DNA from: Agrypnia vestita
Taxonomy: Eukaryota; Arthropoda; Insecta; Trichoptera; Phryganeidae
DNA: 64,000 nt
Direction of reading: 5' to 3'
Assembly: GCA_016648135.1 (NCBI GenBank)
Contig: JADDOH010009918.1
Span: 74,501 to 138,500 of the forward strand
In this document: in pieces, positions 23,901 through 35,614 of the stretch
Position numbering within the stretch: the stretch's first letter is position 1
How the letters are laid out: each line of letters opens with the position of its first letter
Translations under genes and position numbers: made by a program
The notes under the pieces: generated by a model
Told to the model about the DNA's origin: nothing
The model's database searches: none
The model's input: only the letters and a program-made list of their open reading frames with translations

Positions 23901-24985
23901 TACGTCTTTATAAGAACTTGATAGGAACAAATCGTGTTTAAAACGATTGCCCAATGATACGCAATACAAACATGTACCTTGTCCAATAACCTCACACCCA
24001 TGTTTTAATAAAATAAATATAAAATCCAGATGCATTTTTAAAATATATTATTTGCAGGAAATTTCTCGTACAATCTGAATTTATATCACACTGACAATCG
24101 TGATATCAAAAACACATAATTACCCCGATCTCAATTATTCCCAAAATAATACAAATCATATAGAAATCCGTGTATTCAATCGCCAGTATAGATAACATAA
24201 CATTCCTTTGCATAAAGATACATCCGCCCTGAAGAATCTCTCGTACATACCGAACCAGAATCGCGACATTAAATATACGCAATTAGTCTGAATTTCAAGT
24301 CCCACAAAACAAACACCCTTCGTCAGTAAAATATTCCATTTTAAAGCCTTTATATCTTTGGTAATATATTAATATCAAGTTTAAATGATTTTCCATATGG
24401 ACCGCGACGCATTTAAATATTTCATAAGCGTTATGCAATAATTCACCCGCTGGAATTATCACAGCCGCAATATTACGATTTCTTGTATATTAAATCTGAT
24501 GCGCGTCTAGTAATAATTATCCCTAGGCCCAAAATATGTAACGAAACAATCCACAACATGTATCAATATTTGTCACGATCCAGAAAGTTCTAAATTGAAT
24601 ACACGAAAAAGGCAATAGAAAATAATATTGAAAATGCTTAGCTGTATCTTCGAGTGTTACCGCCTCTCTGCCTCACTGATGGTATTTCAGTCCTCTCTCC
24701 ACAAGGGCCTGCGGCCGACGTTGATGCTGAAGGAAAAGCACCGTTCCTCGAATTTGTATGACTTATATAGTCAAAATTTCTCGCCATCTTTGACTCCAAC
24801 CTACGTGTAAAGGTAAAGGTCTATCTCTCAGAACGCTTCTCATTGGCCAGATCCGTTCCGCGGACAACCGTCTTTGGTTGGCTCGCTTCGTCAAAATAAA
24901 ATAACTCAAAGCCTGCTCTACACGCCCGCGTGCAGAAATAATAAAGGCTAGCCCGCACCTACTTATCCGGCAAATATTTAATTAT
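20998..24985. other. 4-kb block between Penelope fragments
   Basis: Base composition is more even than its neighbours and homopolymer runs are fewer. No convincing coding region is present; the 125-codon frame at 23096-23473 has no known domain. A degenerate tandem pair built on GCGGTCCCGA(T/G)CATA lies at about 22717-22840. The left edge begins TGTGACG and CTTACA is followed by ACTGGCGCG near 21890, which resembles an LTR end plus primer site. No second copy of the putative LTR was found, so this is only a suspicion. Confidence 0.4.
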
Positions 24986-25010
24986 AGAGTATTTATGAAT
25001 TGTGGTGCTT

Positions 25011-25693
25011 TTCCTTATCATGAGCTTTTAGCAGATAGATATTTTCGTATAATTTTTCAGCAATGTCTATTTGAATAGGCCAATATCGCTACAAATAGCT
25101 AATGATTCTATTTGTTTAGGTGATATTTCAGTGGGAATTTTATACTTAAAACCTTTGTCTAGTAGGTTATTTTCTTCCGTTTCAAATTTTGTGTTAGACA
25201 GATTCACGGTTTTATTATAAAATGTAATATTTTTGTTAGAGGGCAATTCGGTTACTTTCGCGATTTTATTTTTATTATCAATAAGGTTTTTAAGCTTTTT
25301 CTGTTGAATTTTAAATTTCTCAAATATTATTTCATTAATATGTTCGCGTGTATTAAAATCTAGGGTATCAAATTCACATGGATGAAGTTTAAATAATAAT
25401 TCTGAGTGGATAACCTTAATGTAGTGCAGCAGTGTGTCCCGTTTCCGACAGCATTCCTTAGTCTCTTCCTTCAGCCATATCCTCTGTGCTCTGGTCATAG
25501 TGGCGATGGCTGCCGTAGATGTACTTTTAGTGGAGATCTGCACGTACTTGGGGATCACTTTGCACTTTAAACACTCTTGGTTGAACCACAGATTTTGCAC
25601 TACTTTACGATGTTTAAGTAAGTCGTTTATATATCGTAGATTTCTGTTCAATCTACATCTTAGAGATTCACCAAGGCACCAGAGCCGATGCAA
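25011..25693 (-). pseudogene. Penelope-like N-terminal fragment
   Basis: A minus-strand frame of 208 codons ends at 25067. Its later half has FYNKTVNLSNTKFETEENNL followed by LDKGFKYKIP, the conserved stretch that precedes the RT domain in Penelope-like proteins (vNLS, an LTxxE-like segment, LxKGL). After the stop the similarity may run on in another frame to about 25011 (DIAEKLYENIYLLKAHDKE). The upstream part contains cysteine pairs and basic residues, but no signature that I can name. It lies on the same strand as the RT fragment 4 kb away. It may be the detached start of that element or a separate copy. Confidence 0.65.
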
Positions 25694-25766
25694 GCCGAAT
25701 ACGAAACCTGCAAGTACTATTATAACTACATTTTCAGTGTTACCATTATTAATATTAATAAAATAG

Positions 25767-26615
25767 CAAACAAAAAAATAATTTTGAACTAAATTTACTT
25801 TGAGTAAACGTTTTTGTCACCGTGTCTTTGAACTACGCATTAGCAGTAAAATAAGGTTTTAATCAAATCTTAAAAATAATTTTATTACTTCTTATAAATG
25901 TTATACATATATTTCAAGAGATGGTAAATGGTAATTTTGTTTTTATATGTAAAAAATATATGTAATTGTAAAAGCAATTTCGAAAAGTGATACTCAGCAG
26001 TAACACATCTAACAAGTATGAAAAAATTGAGCGGTGTAATATTTGAAATGCGCGGCTGACTTCGTAATTTTCTGAAAAAGATTAATCAAAATCACACGGC
26101 TTAATCTTGGATGTGAATGCATTGATGATTAATGAACTCCAACAAAAAAAAATATAAGGGAATATTAAGAACGTAGAACACTGTCACAATTTTTCCTATG
26201 TTTTTCCTATTTTCCCAATAATTTTGTATGCGAATATAAATTTCAAATCAAATACGAAATTTTATTGTAAATTAAACTTATACGTATTTGTAAGGTTTGT
26301 TTATCAGTTTAGCTAAATGTATAAAATACATTTTTACCCTTAACACCAACTATCCTTTTCATTTGGAATATAAGCCATGTATCAGCATTCCATTATTAAA
26401 AGGATGTTTTTAATGTGTATGTTATTTTAATTAATATCCGTTTATTTAAATGTATACTATATTTATAAAAAATGGTTACCGCATTTTTCTCAGTTGTTTA
26501 ATGTGTTCGGTAAAATTGTGCCTCTTTTTGTCAACTGGAAAAATCTTTTGATTATCTCTTGACATTTACATCTCTTTCCTAACAAACCCACTGTTTCAAG
26601 TCAGTGTGTTGAAAA
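25767..26615. other. Non-coding stretch
   Basis: AT-rich, with no gene or repeat recognised up to the Helitron start. Confidence 0.4.
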
Positions 26616-26618
26616 TCA

Positions 26619-26650
<32 letters not shown>

Positions 26651-27062
26651 AGAAACCCGTGTTTCCCTACCCGCCAAGTTTTTTCCACAACCACCCACCT
26701 GTGCTTATGGTGGTGGATCGCCCTTAGTGTCACATCGAAAATGTGCGTGTTTTGTTATGAGAAGGCCACAAATGCTTCTGATTTTTTCAAAATAGGCGCG
26801 CCGACTGTGTCACAAAAAGGTTCCCGAAAAACCCGCTCTAGAAAGTTCTGGAAGGAGAAGGTTCTAGAAAATTCCCAAAAGCTCTATAAGTTTCTAAACT
26901 GAGTGGCGGAATGTGTCAGTGTATCTAGAAGGTTCCTGTACGTTTGACAAATTTCTTGAAAGTTCTGGAAGGAGAATGTTCTAGAAGGTTCGCGAAAGTT
27001 CTATGGCGATCCAAACAGTGTACTAAAAATCTACGCGTGCGAAGCCGCACGGGCACAGCTAG
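26616..27062 (+). mobile_element. Non-autonomous Helitron
   Basis: The 3' end shows a GC hairpin (CGTGC-GAAGCC-GCACG, 27036-27051), then eight bases later CTAG (27059-27062) followed by T. That matches the Helitron rule of a hairpin shortly before CTRR, with insertion between A and T. The probable 5' end is TC at 26616-26617, preceded by A and followed by a (TA)n tract. The interior has two diverged copies of GAAAGTTCTGGAAGGAGAA with GGTTCTAGAA-type words. No Rep/helicase is encoded. The 5' boundary is less secure than the 3' boundary. Confidence 0.75.
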
Positions 27063-27360
27063 TCTTGGATAACGGAATGGAGGTAATCCGATTGCGATAA
27101 TTTTCTGTCATGTCATTACCGCGGTCGTTGAAACTCGGGAAAGTCTCGGTCACAAAGGTCCATTAACGCCGGTCACAAAGGGTAGACGAGGAGTTGTCGC
27201 TCCAGTTCAGCGTGATTACTGCTTCTCGTCTATTGCATTACCACATCTCGCAGTGTGCTTGGGACATGCACGCAAATTGGTGAATTATTTTAATTCCTTT
27301 CTTACGCTCCTATCTTTTTACTCATTATTTCATGCAATATATTTTAGAATTTAAAATAAA
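27063..27360. other. Non-coding stretch
   Basis: Moderately GC-rich sequence with two GGTCACAAAGG words; identity unknown. Confidence 0.35.
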
Positions 27361-27455
27361 CTATTATTTTTGATAAAGATTTTCCTGGAACTAGACTCAA
27401 ACTCCCGACTACCACATCAATAAGCGAATATCTTAACCGCTAGGCTGATAAGAAT
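27361..27455 (-). mobile_element. tRNA-derived SINE head
   Basis: The minus strand reads CAGCCTAGCGGTTAAGAT and then GGGAGTTTGAGTCTAG, matching A- and B-box positions of a tRNA-derived promoter. There is no closed acceptor stem. It runs in the same orientation as the three other SINE heads in the window. Confidence 0.6.
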
Positions 27456-27664
27456 ATCTACATATCTAAATATGTATTTTACCTTTGACTAATGATAGAT
27501 AAGTGTAGATAATCAAAATACATAGCCCTTTATTTTATTTCCTTCATTTTTTCATGCCTCAAACAAAAAATTATATTCTGTAACATGTTATTTTCATAAT
27601 TTTAGTAAGATATTTATATAATTAATAAAAATAGACTTTGTTTTCACCACTTTTGAAATGAAAA

Positions 27665-27708
27665 ACATCAACATGTTTCAGAGCTAGTAGCCCCTTCGTC
27701 AGGATACA
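27665..27708 (-). ncRNA. Hammerhead-like ribozyme motif
   Basis: On the minus strand CTGACGA is followed by a GGGCT/AGCTC stem-loop, GAAA, the palindrome CATG and TT. The flanks GTATC and GATGTT can form a short stem I. All conserved core boxes are present. A 4-nt palindromic stem III is typical of hammerheads in Penelope-like terminal repeats, which are thought to act as dimers. Downstream sequence (TTTTTCATTTCAAAAG) resembles the termini at 47.6 and 48.1 kb. Confidence 0.6.
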
Positions 27709-28083
27709 ATTGTACACTAACAAATTAAATTCAAAAATCGAAGTATAGACAGTCAAAATATAAAAATTATATATGGAAAATGAATAATTATTTATGGAGA
27801 ATGAAATACCTTCTAACATGAAAACAATTTTAAAGGATAACTATTTATAAAAGGTTATTTTTTATGTTACCCTAGGTTTTTGTACTTTTGTTTTGTACTG
27901 TGGATAATTTATATGTTAAAAAAACACAATAAATATATTTTTTAATTTATAATCTTTAGGTTGATACGTTTAATCTAAAAAATATATAATACATACATGT
28001 ATTTTACATACCTACATATGTTTAAAAGAGTTACATCTTACAATTTAAAATAGTTCTACGTAATTAGAAAACACAAAATATAC

Positions 28084-28390
28084 TGTCACAGGATCGTGGC
28101 TGTGGGAGACAAATGAGGAAATGGAAATTAATTAAAAATTTACATATTGAACTAATTCACTGGACACGAATTTAATCGGAACACCGTTTTTAATTCACAC
28201 TAAATTTCGCACTAATTACGACTAAAATCATCACAGCACTTTTTGTCTGTCGCCAAGTCGTTCCGCTCGTAATGCCAGTAAGCACGTAGTCGCGCCGTAT
28301 GTCTATCGATTATTATAATCTCTGCTCAGTCGCGCATCGGATCGCCGCTTGTTTATTGCTTGTCAACAATTACTGGTCATCATCGCTTTT
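28084..28390. repeat. LTR-like direct repeat, copy 1
   Basis: Starting TGTCACAGGATCGTGGCTG, the segment is a diverged match in the same orientation to 31045-31385. Paired landmarks are ACTGGACACGAATTTAATCG against ACTGGATATGAATTTAATTG, TTCGCACTAATTACGACTAA against TTCGCAATAATTATCACTGA, and AAGTCGTTCCGCTC against AGGTCGTTTTGCTC. Spacing is about 3 kb. It may be an ancient LTR or simply a dispersed repeat. Confidence 0.5.
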
Positions 28391-31044
28391 GTACATAAAT
28401 GTTTTATGGTTTATTTTAGAACATTTCAGTTGATTTTAGATTCATTTGAACCATTCGAGAGACTTCGATAATGCGCAGTTACCATTGTTTTAGACTCTCG
28501 TGACAATGTGTGTTATTGCGTTATCTGAATATATTCCTGGTATAATATAAAATAAGATATAAGTATAATTACACGTTTTCACTGTTACGGGAAAACGAAC
28601 TGAAAACATTTATTTAATCAAATTATATGTACCTTAGACATACTTTTACTAATTTGATGTACGTGTGATAATTTCAATTATAATTAAATTTTTGGAACAC
28701 TGTATAAACGATCTAAATAAAATTTAATTATTTTGGATGACACCTATCTTCAAAACAGTAAAAAATCATGAACAACATCAAAAGGTAAATAAATACCTGA
28801 ACGGTTTTCATTAGAAATTTGGAATTAGTTCAAAATGAGCAAAAAATCATTAAGACGGACTTAATTTACGTAAACGGAAATTAATTTACGTAGTTCGTAA
28901 TATGACCATCGGCTAACTATTACTTCAAATTTCAATGTGTGAAATAATTGTGTTGGTGATTTTTCTTTTATAGGCACAAAAAGCTCGTTTATTTTAGCGA
29001 TTTTTCATATTTCAACGATTTCGAAAACCGTATAATAATTGACGATTTTTAATACCAATCCATCAATGATAAATTTAGTCAGTTAATAAGTAGGTAATGT
29101 TTAATACTCATTTAATACACAATTTTAATATGAATTATTATATTTATAAAGGTCAAACTGTCATCGTCCTGAAAAAAATTTGTTATCATGATAATGCCTG
29201 CTTATTATTACATTTTTTTTATGGACAGGTGTGTAATTGGAAAATCAAATTAAATTTACAACAAAAGGCATTCCCTGTGTAGGGTTGAAAATTAATTTGC
29301 TAATCTCTACTTTGTCCGCGAGTTTCCAAATAAAATTTACACATGTTGAATACCTTCATATTACTCTATATAATGAAATATTCTTCCAAAATGATTTTTT
29401 ATTTTCTAAAAAGTCTTTTCTTTTTTAAATGGGGTCCTGGATTCTGCTACTGGGTCTCCAAACCAGATCCTTCGTGGGTTGCTGTCCTCTCGTCGCTACT
29501 GGAGTACCTTCAGATTCCTCTACTGGGTACCCGGACTGGATCCTCTGTTAGTTACGTTTTGTAAACCAGCTGGCGAAGGCCAAAGGCCCGGACTCATGAT
29601 CAGTTAATATCTCTATACGGTGTCTGTATTTGTATTGTATTCACAACAGCGCAGAACATACTAGAGATGGGTCGTTCATTTATTTTCGACCTTTGTTTTT
29701 AGGTCACCAAATGTCATTTTGGGAAAAATTTTCGATATGTCACCAGACATATTTTGTCTGTTAACCTTTTTTTTTAGTCATTAAACATTATTTTTGGGAA
29801 AAATATTGATATTGTTTTTCACTGCTGAACTACTGAACGATTTAACGAAATAATGTGAACTGACTGAACGGTCTGGTGAACGAACATTCCCATCTCTATA
29901 ACATACCAAAGCATTTATGTTATATAGTATTTAAATATTTTTAGTTATATTCCATTAATATTTTACCAGGAAATGTGGCGCCACCTCTTAGTGTAATTAG
30001 GCTGATTTTTTTTTTATTCTTTAGAGTCTACGATACTCTGAGTAGGTACTTTACATGCGGATAGACCGCCTAATCTACTTTTCTACAAGTACATCTATTC
30101 TATAACTTTGAGGCTTTTGCAAAACTACTTATTGTAAAAAACATAATTAGGCTGAATGAACCCTTGGGGTACTTGTTATAAAGACAACCGCCTTTCGTGT
30201 TTAGGTTTGTTAACTATGGCTGGCGCCATCTCTGAGCAGACTTTGAAAATAGTTCCTTAGTTTTCAATTAAAGACAGATAGCCTCTTTAGCACCACCTTT
30301 GGAATTATTTTGAGAATAAATATATTGGCGTTACAACTTTAGTTTTTTTGTGAATTATAAATATAACTTGTTTAGCATGAACACTGTTGCGTTGTTTTTT
30401 CGCCGTGTGATGTTTTTTCGCAATTGTATGACGTTGTGTTATATTTGCCAAATTTTCTCTTCGTTTTAAGTTACTATTAATTATTCCAAGAAAATGAGTT
30501 TTTAGACTCACATGTTGCACTGATTTCCCAGGTGAAATATTAATAAATTGATGTGAAACATTTTTCGATGAAAATGCTGGATATGATTATGTTGACATTT
30601 TCATTAAAATCTTACATTGAAATCGAAGAACTCAAATAATTTGCAAAAAATGTTATCTTGTAGCGGAGAGGCTGGTGACGATTGCGAAAAATCGCTCGCT
30701 GTAAGTCGACTCGGAGCAAAGATTAATAAAGCCTCGCCTAGGGGCGCAAAAAATGAGAAGTCTCCCCTCCTACTTAGTGAGAAAACTCCACCCTTCCCCT
30801 CTCTTCCCTTCCGGAGCTTCAGATACAATTTAGATACACCATTTTGTATCGCGGATGGAATTCACGTATTTCTAGAATTCGAGACACCTACTCGCACGTG
30901 TGTCGCGCCGCTGTGTGAGCTTACAATATCCGAATACTTTACCGGAAGAATTGTTCTGGAGTTTATTTCCGTAGGTCTGAAATAACGAGGTGATTTTATT
31001 TGCGCTTTGGTACACGGATTTTAAAGTTATTTAGATCAGATACA
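28391..31044. other. Stretch between the two LTR-like repeats
   Basis: No retroviral-type gag or pol motif is visible in any frame. A degenerate repeat with CTACTGGGT(C/A) and (C/T)GGATCCT-type words covers about 29440-29560. A diverged pair built on CATT(A)TTTTGGGAAAAAT lies at about 29690-29740 and 29765-29815. A pyrimidine-rich tract occupies 30760-30815. Confidence 0.45.
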
Positions 31045-31385
31045 GCGTCACATGATTGTTGTTAAAAATTATCGATATTTGAAACAAAAATATCGTCATG
31101 TGAAATACTTAATTAATCAAAGTTTTATTTATTAACTTAAATCACTGGATATGAATTTAATTGGACCACCATTCCTTTATATATGCCAATTTCGTATTTC
31201 GCAATAATTATCACTGAAATATTCACACAGGTCTTTAATTCACTGCACGTTCATCTATTGCAAGGTCGTTTTGCTCAGGTTCGTATTAGAAATCTTATTG
31301 CTTGGCGGTTGGTACTCCCTACTCAATCGCTAGTCAATAATTATTGATTTGCTGTTGTTGTCACTTTATCTGTGGATTCCTATTA
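31045..31385. repeat. LTR-like direct repeat, copy 2
   Basis: This is the partner of 28084-28390. It begins CGTCACATGATTGTTG and contains about 35 bp absent from copy 1. Its 3' boundary is unclear. Confidence 0.5.
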
Positions 31386-31590
31386 AAACTATTCACGTAG
31401 CGCGATGCCACCGTATTTATAGAGGCTTGTATTCTAGACGTTTCGCAAATTTAGACCATCTCATATCCTTGTAGTAATTTCAGTATAAAAAGTGTAGAGC
31501 GGTCTAAAAACTTCAATTACATGCAAATCTCTCTGTTTCATCAATCAATTAACAAACATAGCAACTAATAAAATGCATTATTTTTCATTA

Positions 31591-32421
31591 TTCATAGCCC
31601 GCTTGGGATAGTGTTTCACTTTATGAATGTTATGATGAATTTTGGCCCGATGATGGATTCGATGGAGATGGATGGAGGAAGGATGAATTCATAGCCCGCT
31701 GGGGATAGTGTTTCATTTTATGAATGTTATGATGAATTTTAGCCCGATGATGGATTCGATGGAGATGGATGGAGGAAGGATGAATTCATAGCCCGCTGGG
31801 GATAGTGTTTCATTTTATGAATGTTATGTTGAATTTTAGCCCGATGATGGATTCGATGGAGATGGATGGAGGAAGGATGAATTCATAGCCCGCTGGGGAT
31901 AGTGTTTCATTTTATGAATGTTATGTTGAATTTTAGCCCGATGATGGATTCGATGGAGATGGATGGAGGAAGGATGAATTCATAGCCCGCTGGGGATAGT
32001 GTTTCATTTTATGAATGTTATGATGAATTTTGGCCCGATGATGTATTCGATGGAGATGGATGGAGGAAGGATGAATTCATAGCCCGCTGGGGATAGTGTT
32101 TCATTTTATGAATGTTATGATGAATTTTGGCCCGATGATGGATTCGATGGAGATGGATGGAGGAAGGATGAATTCATAGCCCGCTGGGGATAGTATTTCA
32201 TTTTATGAATGTTATGATGAATTTTGGCCCGATGATGGATTCGATGGAGATGCATGGAGGAAGGATGAATTCATAGCCCGCTGGGGATAGTGTTTCATTT
32301 TATGAATGTTATGATGAATTTTGGCCCGATGATGGATTCGATGGAGATGGATGGAGGAAGGATGAATTCATAGCCCGCAGGGGATGGTGTTTCATTTTAT
32401 GAATGTTATGATGAACTTTGG
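31591..32421. repeat. 97-bp tandem minisatellite, about 8.6 copies
   Basis: Units start with TTCATAGCCCGC at 31591, 31688, 31785, 31882, 31979, 32076, 32173, 32270 and 32367, exactly 97 bp apart. The last unit stops after about 55 bp. Units differ by only a few bases; units 3 and 4 share ATGTTGAATTTTAG. Within each unit a GATGGATTCGATGGAGATGG block is itself a short GATGGA repeat. As 97 is not a multiple of three and there is no conserved frame, it is not coding. High unit identity points to recent expansion or ongoing homogenisation. Confidence 0.95.
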
Positions 32422-32559
32422 TGTATGTAGGGTGTGTGGATGGGCTTGGTGAGGATAGAACTAATTAAGCAAAAATATATTTTTTTAATTTACTTTATTG
32501 TCGTGAAACATATTCAGATTACTTTTACAATTTATAAAGCTATTTGTGGTATAATTTTA

Positions 32560-33032
32560 TAGCGGAATTACATTATTGTAGTCATTTACAACAAACTGGA
32601 AACTTATCGCTGAGATTAATTCAGAGAAGTCGATGTTACTGTGCAATATATTGTAAAGAAACAGTACATCGGCAGTCATTGGACATTTCTATAGTGTTGG
32701 GGTAACGTTAGCGATAGTGTTATTATACCTGTATTGAAGTCGCTTTAACATCTTATTCTGAACGCCCTCCAGTCTGTTGTTGTATGTAGTACACTGTGGG
32801 TTCCAAATACGGGGGCGTACTCCAGTGTACTGTTGACTATTGAGAAATATAGTGTTTTGAGAGTATTACTCACGTGACGCGTCATTTCCTTCGACAATTT
32901 TCTGTTGAACTTGTTTAAAATCACCAGAGACAGCAAATCAAAGTCAATGCAACTCCTATTATTGTAAAAAATCGCCTTACAGAAGTGCATTACCTGGAAA
33001 ATCGCGTTCCGCCAACGGAAAAGCGATCGCAA
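32560..33032 (-). pseudogene. LINE polymerase C-terminal remnant
   Basis: On the minus strand the frame ending at 32745 carries LSKEMTRHVSNTLKTLYFSI followed by VNSTLEYAPVFG, the LYxSxVxSxLEYxxxVW segment after the RT domain in Jockey/CR1-type LINEs. Another frame continues with NNRLEGVQNKMLKRLQYR and then ADVLFLYNIL, the expected order of that tail. At least one frameshift therefore separates the two parts. It begins directly beyond the 97-bp minisatellite. It is non-functional. Confidence 0.75.
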
Positions 33033-34714
33033 AGTGGCAACAAGATAAAAAAAAATGCGCAGAATTTGTGCGCAATGATCACTCTTTGATATATTGTCAA
33101 CAGTGTGATAACAATGATTCTGAGAGTTCCTAAAAGTATTGTAATTTTTAACTTTGATCTCACCATAAGTACAAAATGATAATTTTTGCTAGTTATTTGG
33201 TGGTTGTCTAATTAGATATTAATTCACGTTGTTTCTTGAAAGTATAATAGTTCAAATAAAGCACTTTAATAATAAAATAGTTTTATTTACATATTTAATT
33301 AGTATATATAAAAAGTAATTTACTCAGTAAGTAATAGTTCACCATCCTCTACAATACCTAAGCGCATTTATCGTGAACTAGCAGAAAGGAGCATTTATTT
33401 AAATAATTTTGGAAGGATTACTCATGGTTTAAGGTGTATCTTTATGTATCTTTATGATTGAAAAAGAAAAATAGTAACAGCACTTGATACGTCACAACAT
33501 TAGTACGGAGGCATTTGATTCGCTGCTACAATTATTACTAACATTATAATTTTACGGTTTCGAGGCCCACGAAACCGATTAAAAAAAAGAAAACAATAAT
33601 TTTGCTTAAACCGGGTACGTATATTACTTTGCGTGGTCTTCAAAAAAAACAAGTCTTTGAGCGACGCGGCAGTGATAAATTAATTTCAACACTTTCATAA
33701 TTTTCAAATAAATAATTTCCCATTAACATATTTAATGCCTCATGTGTGTTACTTGAAATGTTTACAAGAGAAACCTCAATTCGTACGCTTTTGAATAAGT
33801 TCGTTCCATACTAATCCATGTAAGAGGTACGTCGCGTACGGTAATTCTCTAAGCCCAAACTCAATTATTCGCTAGTTTTCTAAGTAGGACCAGAAAACTG
33901 CTGGAAGCCGCTCATATTTATTCTAGTCATCGTGGGTGTCCCAATTTAGACGTTGGAAATTGCAAAATTTATGCGTTTGAAAATATCTTTCTATTCGTGC
34001 TTCTTTACAGTAATTTTAACAGTCTGTACGTAAACGCAGATATGTATACCATAAGTGCATTTTTTACTTTTTTCTACCAATACATGGATAGATTCATAAG
34101 TAATAACTTTTTTTAGTGTTTACTAAAATATATAAGCATCTTGGAAGGAAAGTAAACACTACATTAATTTGACGCTGTAGAAAATAGAAAATACTATTCC
34201 CCGCAAAACACAATTTGAAAAAAAAAAAAACGTTTTTACTTTTTTCAGTGAAAAAAACTGACGTATTAGCATACCATATACGCTTATTTTGCATGCAAAG
34301 ACGATTTTCAATCCGCTCTCCTGTAGAATTTCTCTTTTGTAGATGTCTTTGGTTTATGTAGGAAACGTCGATTTATCGTCATATTTTGTAAAATGTTCAA
34401 TTTGGTAGAATTTTTCTTTATTAAATCATAAAAATAAACACAAAAATAAAAATAAAAAACGCCACTATGCATAGGGCAGTATGTTTAAATATTGAATTAT
34501 TTTATCTGGTAATCAGACATTGACAACGAAAGCATGTTTGCGGGTTTTAGAAGCATCTCATCAAAAGAGCATTAATTTTAATCTCCGCTCTGATTTTAAA
34601 ATCAGTTACAAAAACGTTTATCTAGATCTCGTCTATTGGATTATGACGATTATATTTCTTTACCCCCCATATAAAATTCTTAGCGTAAAGCGCACGATGA
34701 TTCATATCACATGA
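33033..34714. other. Non-coding stretch
   Basis: AT-rich, with no gene or structured repeat recognised. Confidence 0.45.
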
Positions 34715-34718
34715 TTAA

Positions 34719-35610
34719 AGGGGGGGTAAGGTCAATTCGTACAAAGAAGGTATGTTTTTATGATTTTTTTGTGACGACACAGTTAAAATCTCTTTATTGA
34801 AACTAATAGTACATTAAATTATGACATTTGAAGAATATTGTGTAAAATTTTCAAGAAGAAATATTAAAAAATACGGCAATGGCAGCAATTATTCGGACGT
34901 GTCTCGGAAAAAAGTAGAATTGCGGTGTCCATCATAACTTGGTGCTAGATCATCTGAAATCAAAAAATCAAAGTTCATTCGTTAGATAATAGATTTTCCC
35001 AGGTAACCCTAGGAGAGTTTTTTGAAATTTCAATTTTTTGGAACACTTTGAAGGGAAAAACGCGATTTTTTGCGAAAAATATCGACTAATTAGTTATTAA
35101 AAAATATAAATTAATAACATATTTTTTTTAAAGTCTCCAGCGTTACCTCGTAAATTATGTACAGAAATAGTGTTTAAAATTTCAAAAGGATCGGTGCAGT
35201 AGTTTTGAAGTTATGATGGACACCGACTTTGAAAACGTGAGATGTGAGGAAAACGCTTTAAAGTTTTGCACACTGTAAAATTCAAAATAACACTTATTTT
35301 ATACTTACACATAATCGTCGATGCCATGTTAACACAGCAAAGAGCTTTCATCATCAGCATCTTTTTGTCCTTGTCTATGCAAAACTCTTCCAAAACAATA
35401 TGACGTCCGGTAGTCCTCAGGTGAGCGCGTCTCTTAGCTGCCCGAGCAGGTATAGAAAATCAGTCTGAGTATCGCTCAAATGTTCATAATTTAGTCAATT
35501 TTGCTCCGATTGACTTGAAATTTTGACACAATATTCTTGCGACGTTATACATTCATTTAAAAAATTAAAAATAAAATGCAAAAAAAAAAGTTAAAAACCT
35601 TACCCCCCCC
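34719..35610. mobile_element. MITE with TTAA target duplication and G-run termini
   Basis: TTAA at 34715-34718 and 35611-35614 flanks a segment that begins AGGGGGGGTAAGGT and ends ACCTTACCCCCCCC. The inverted termini are about 13 bp. TTAA duplication is typical of piggyBac-type transposons, though the terminal bases differ from the piggyBac element at 60037. The roughly 890-bp interior is AT-rich and non-coding. Confidence 0.7.
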
Positions 35611-35614
35611 TTAA

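Noticed and set aside
31591..32421. Regularly spaced repeats resembling a CRISPR array
   Set aside because: The whole 97-bp unit is repeated, with no unique spacers, in eukaryotic DNA with no cas genes. It is a minisatellite.
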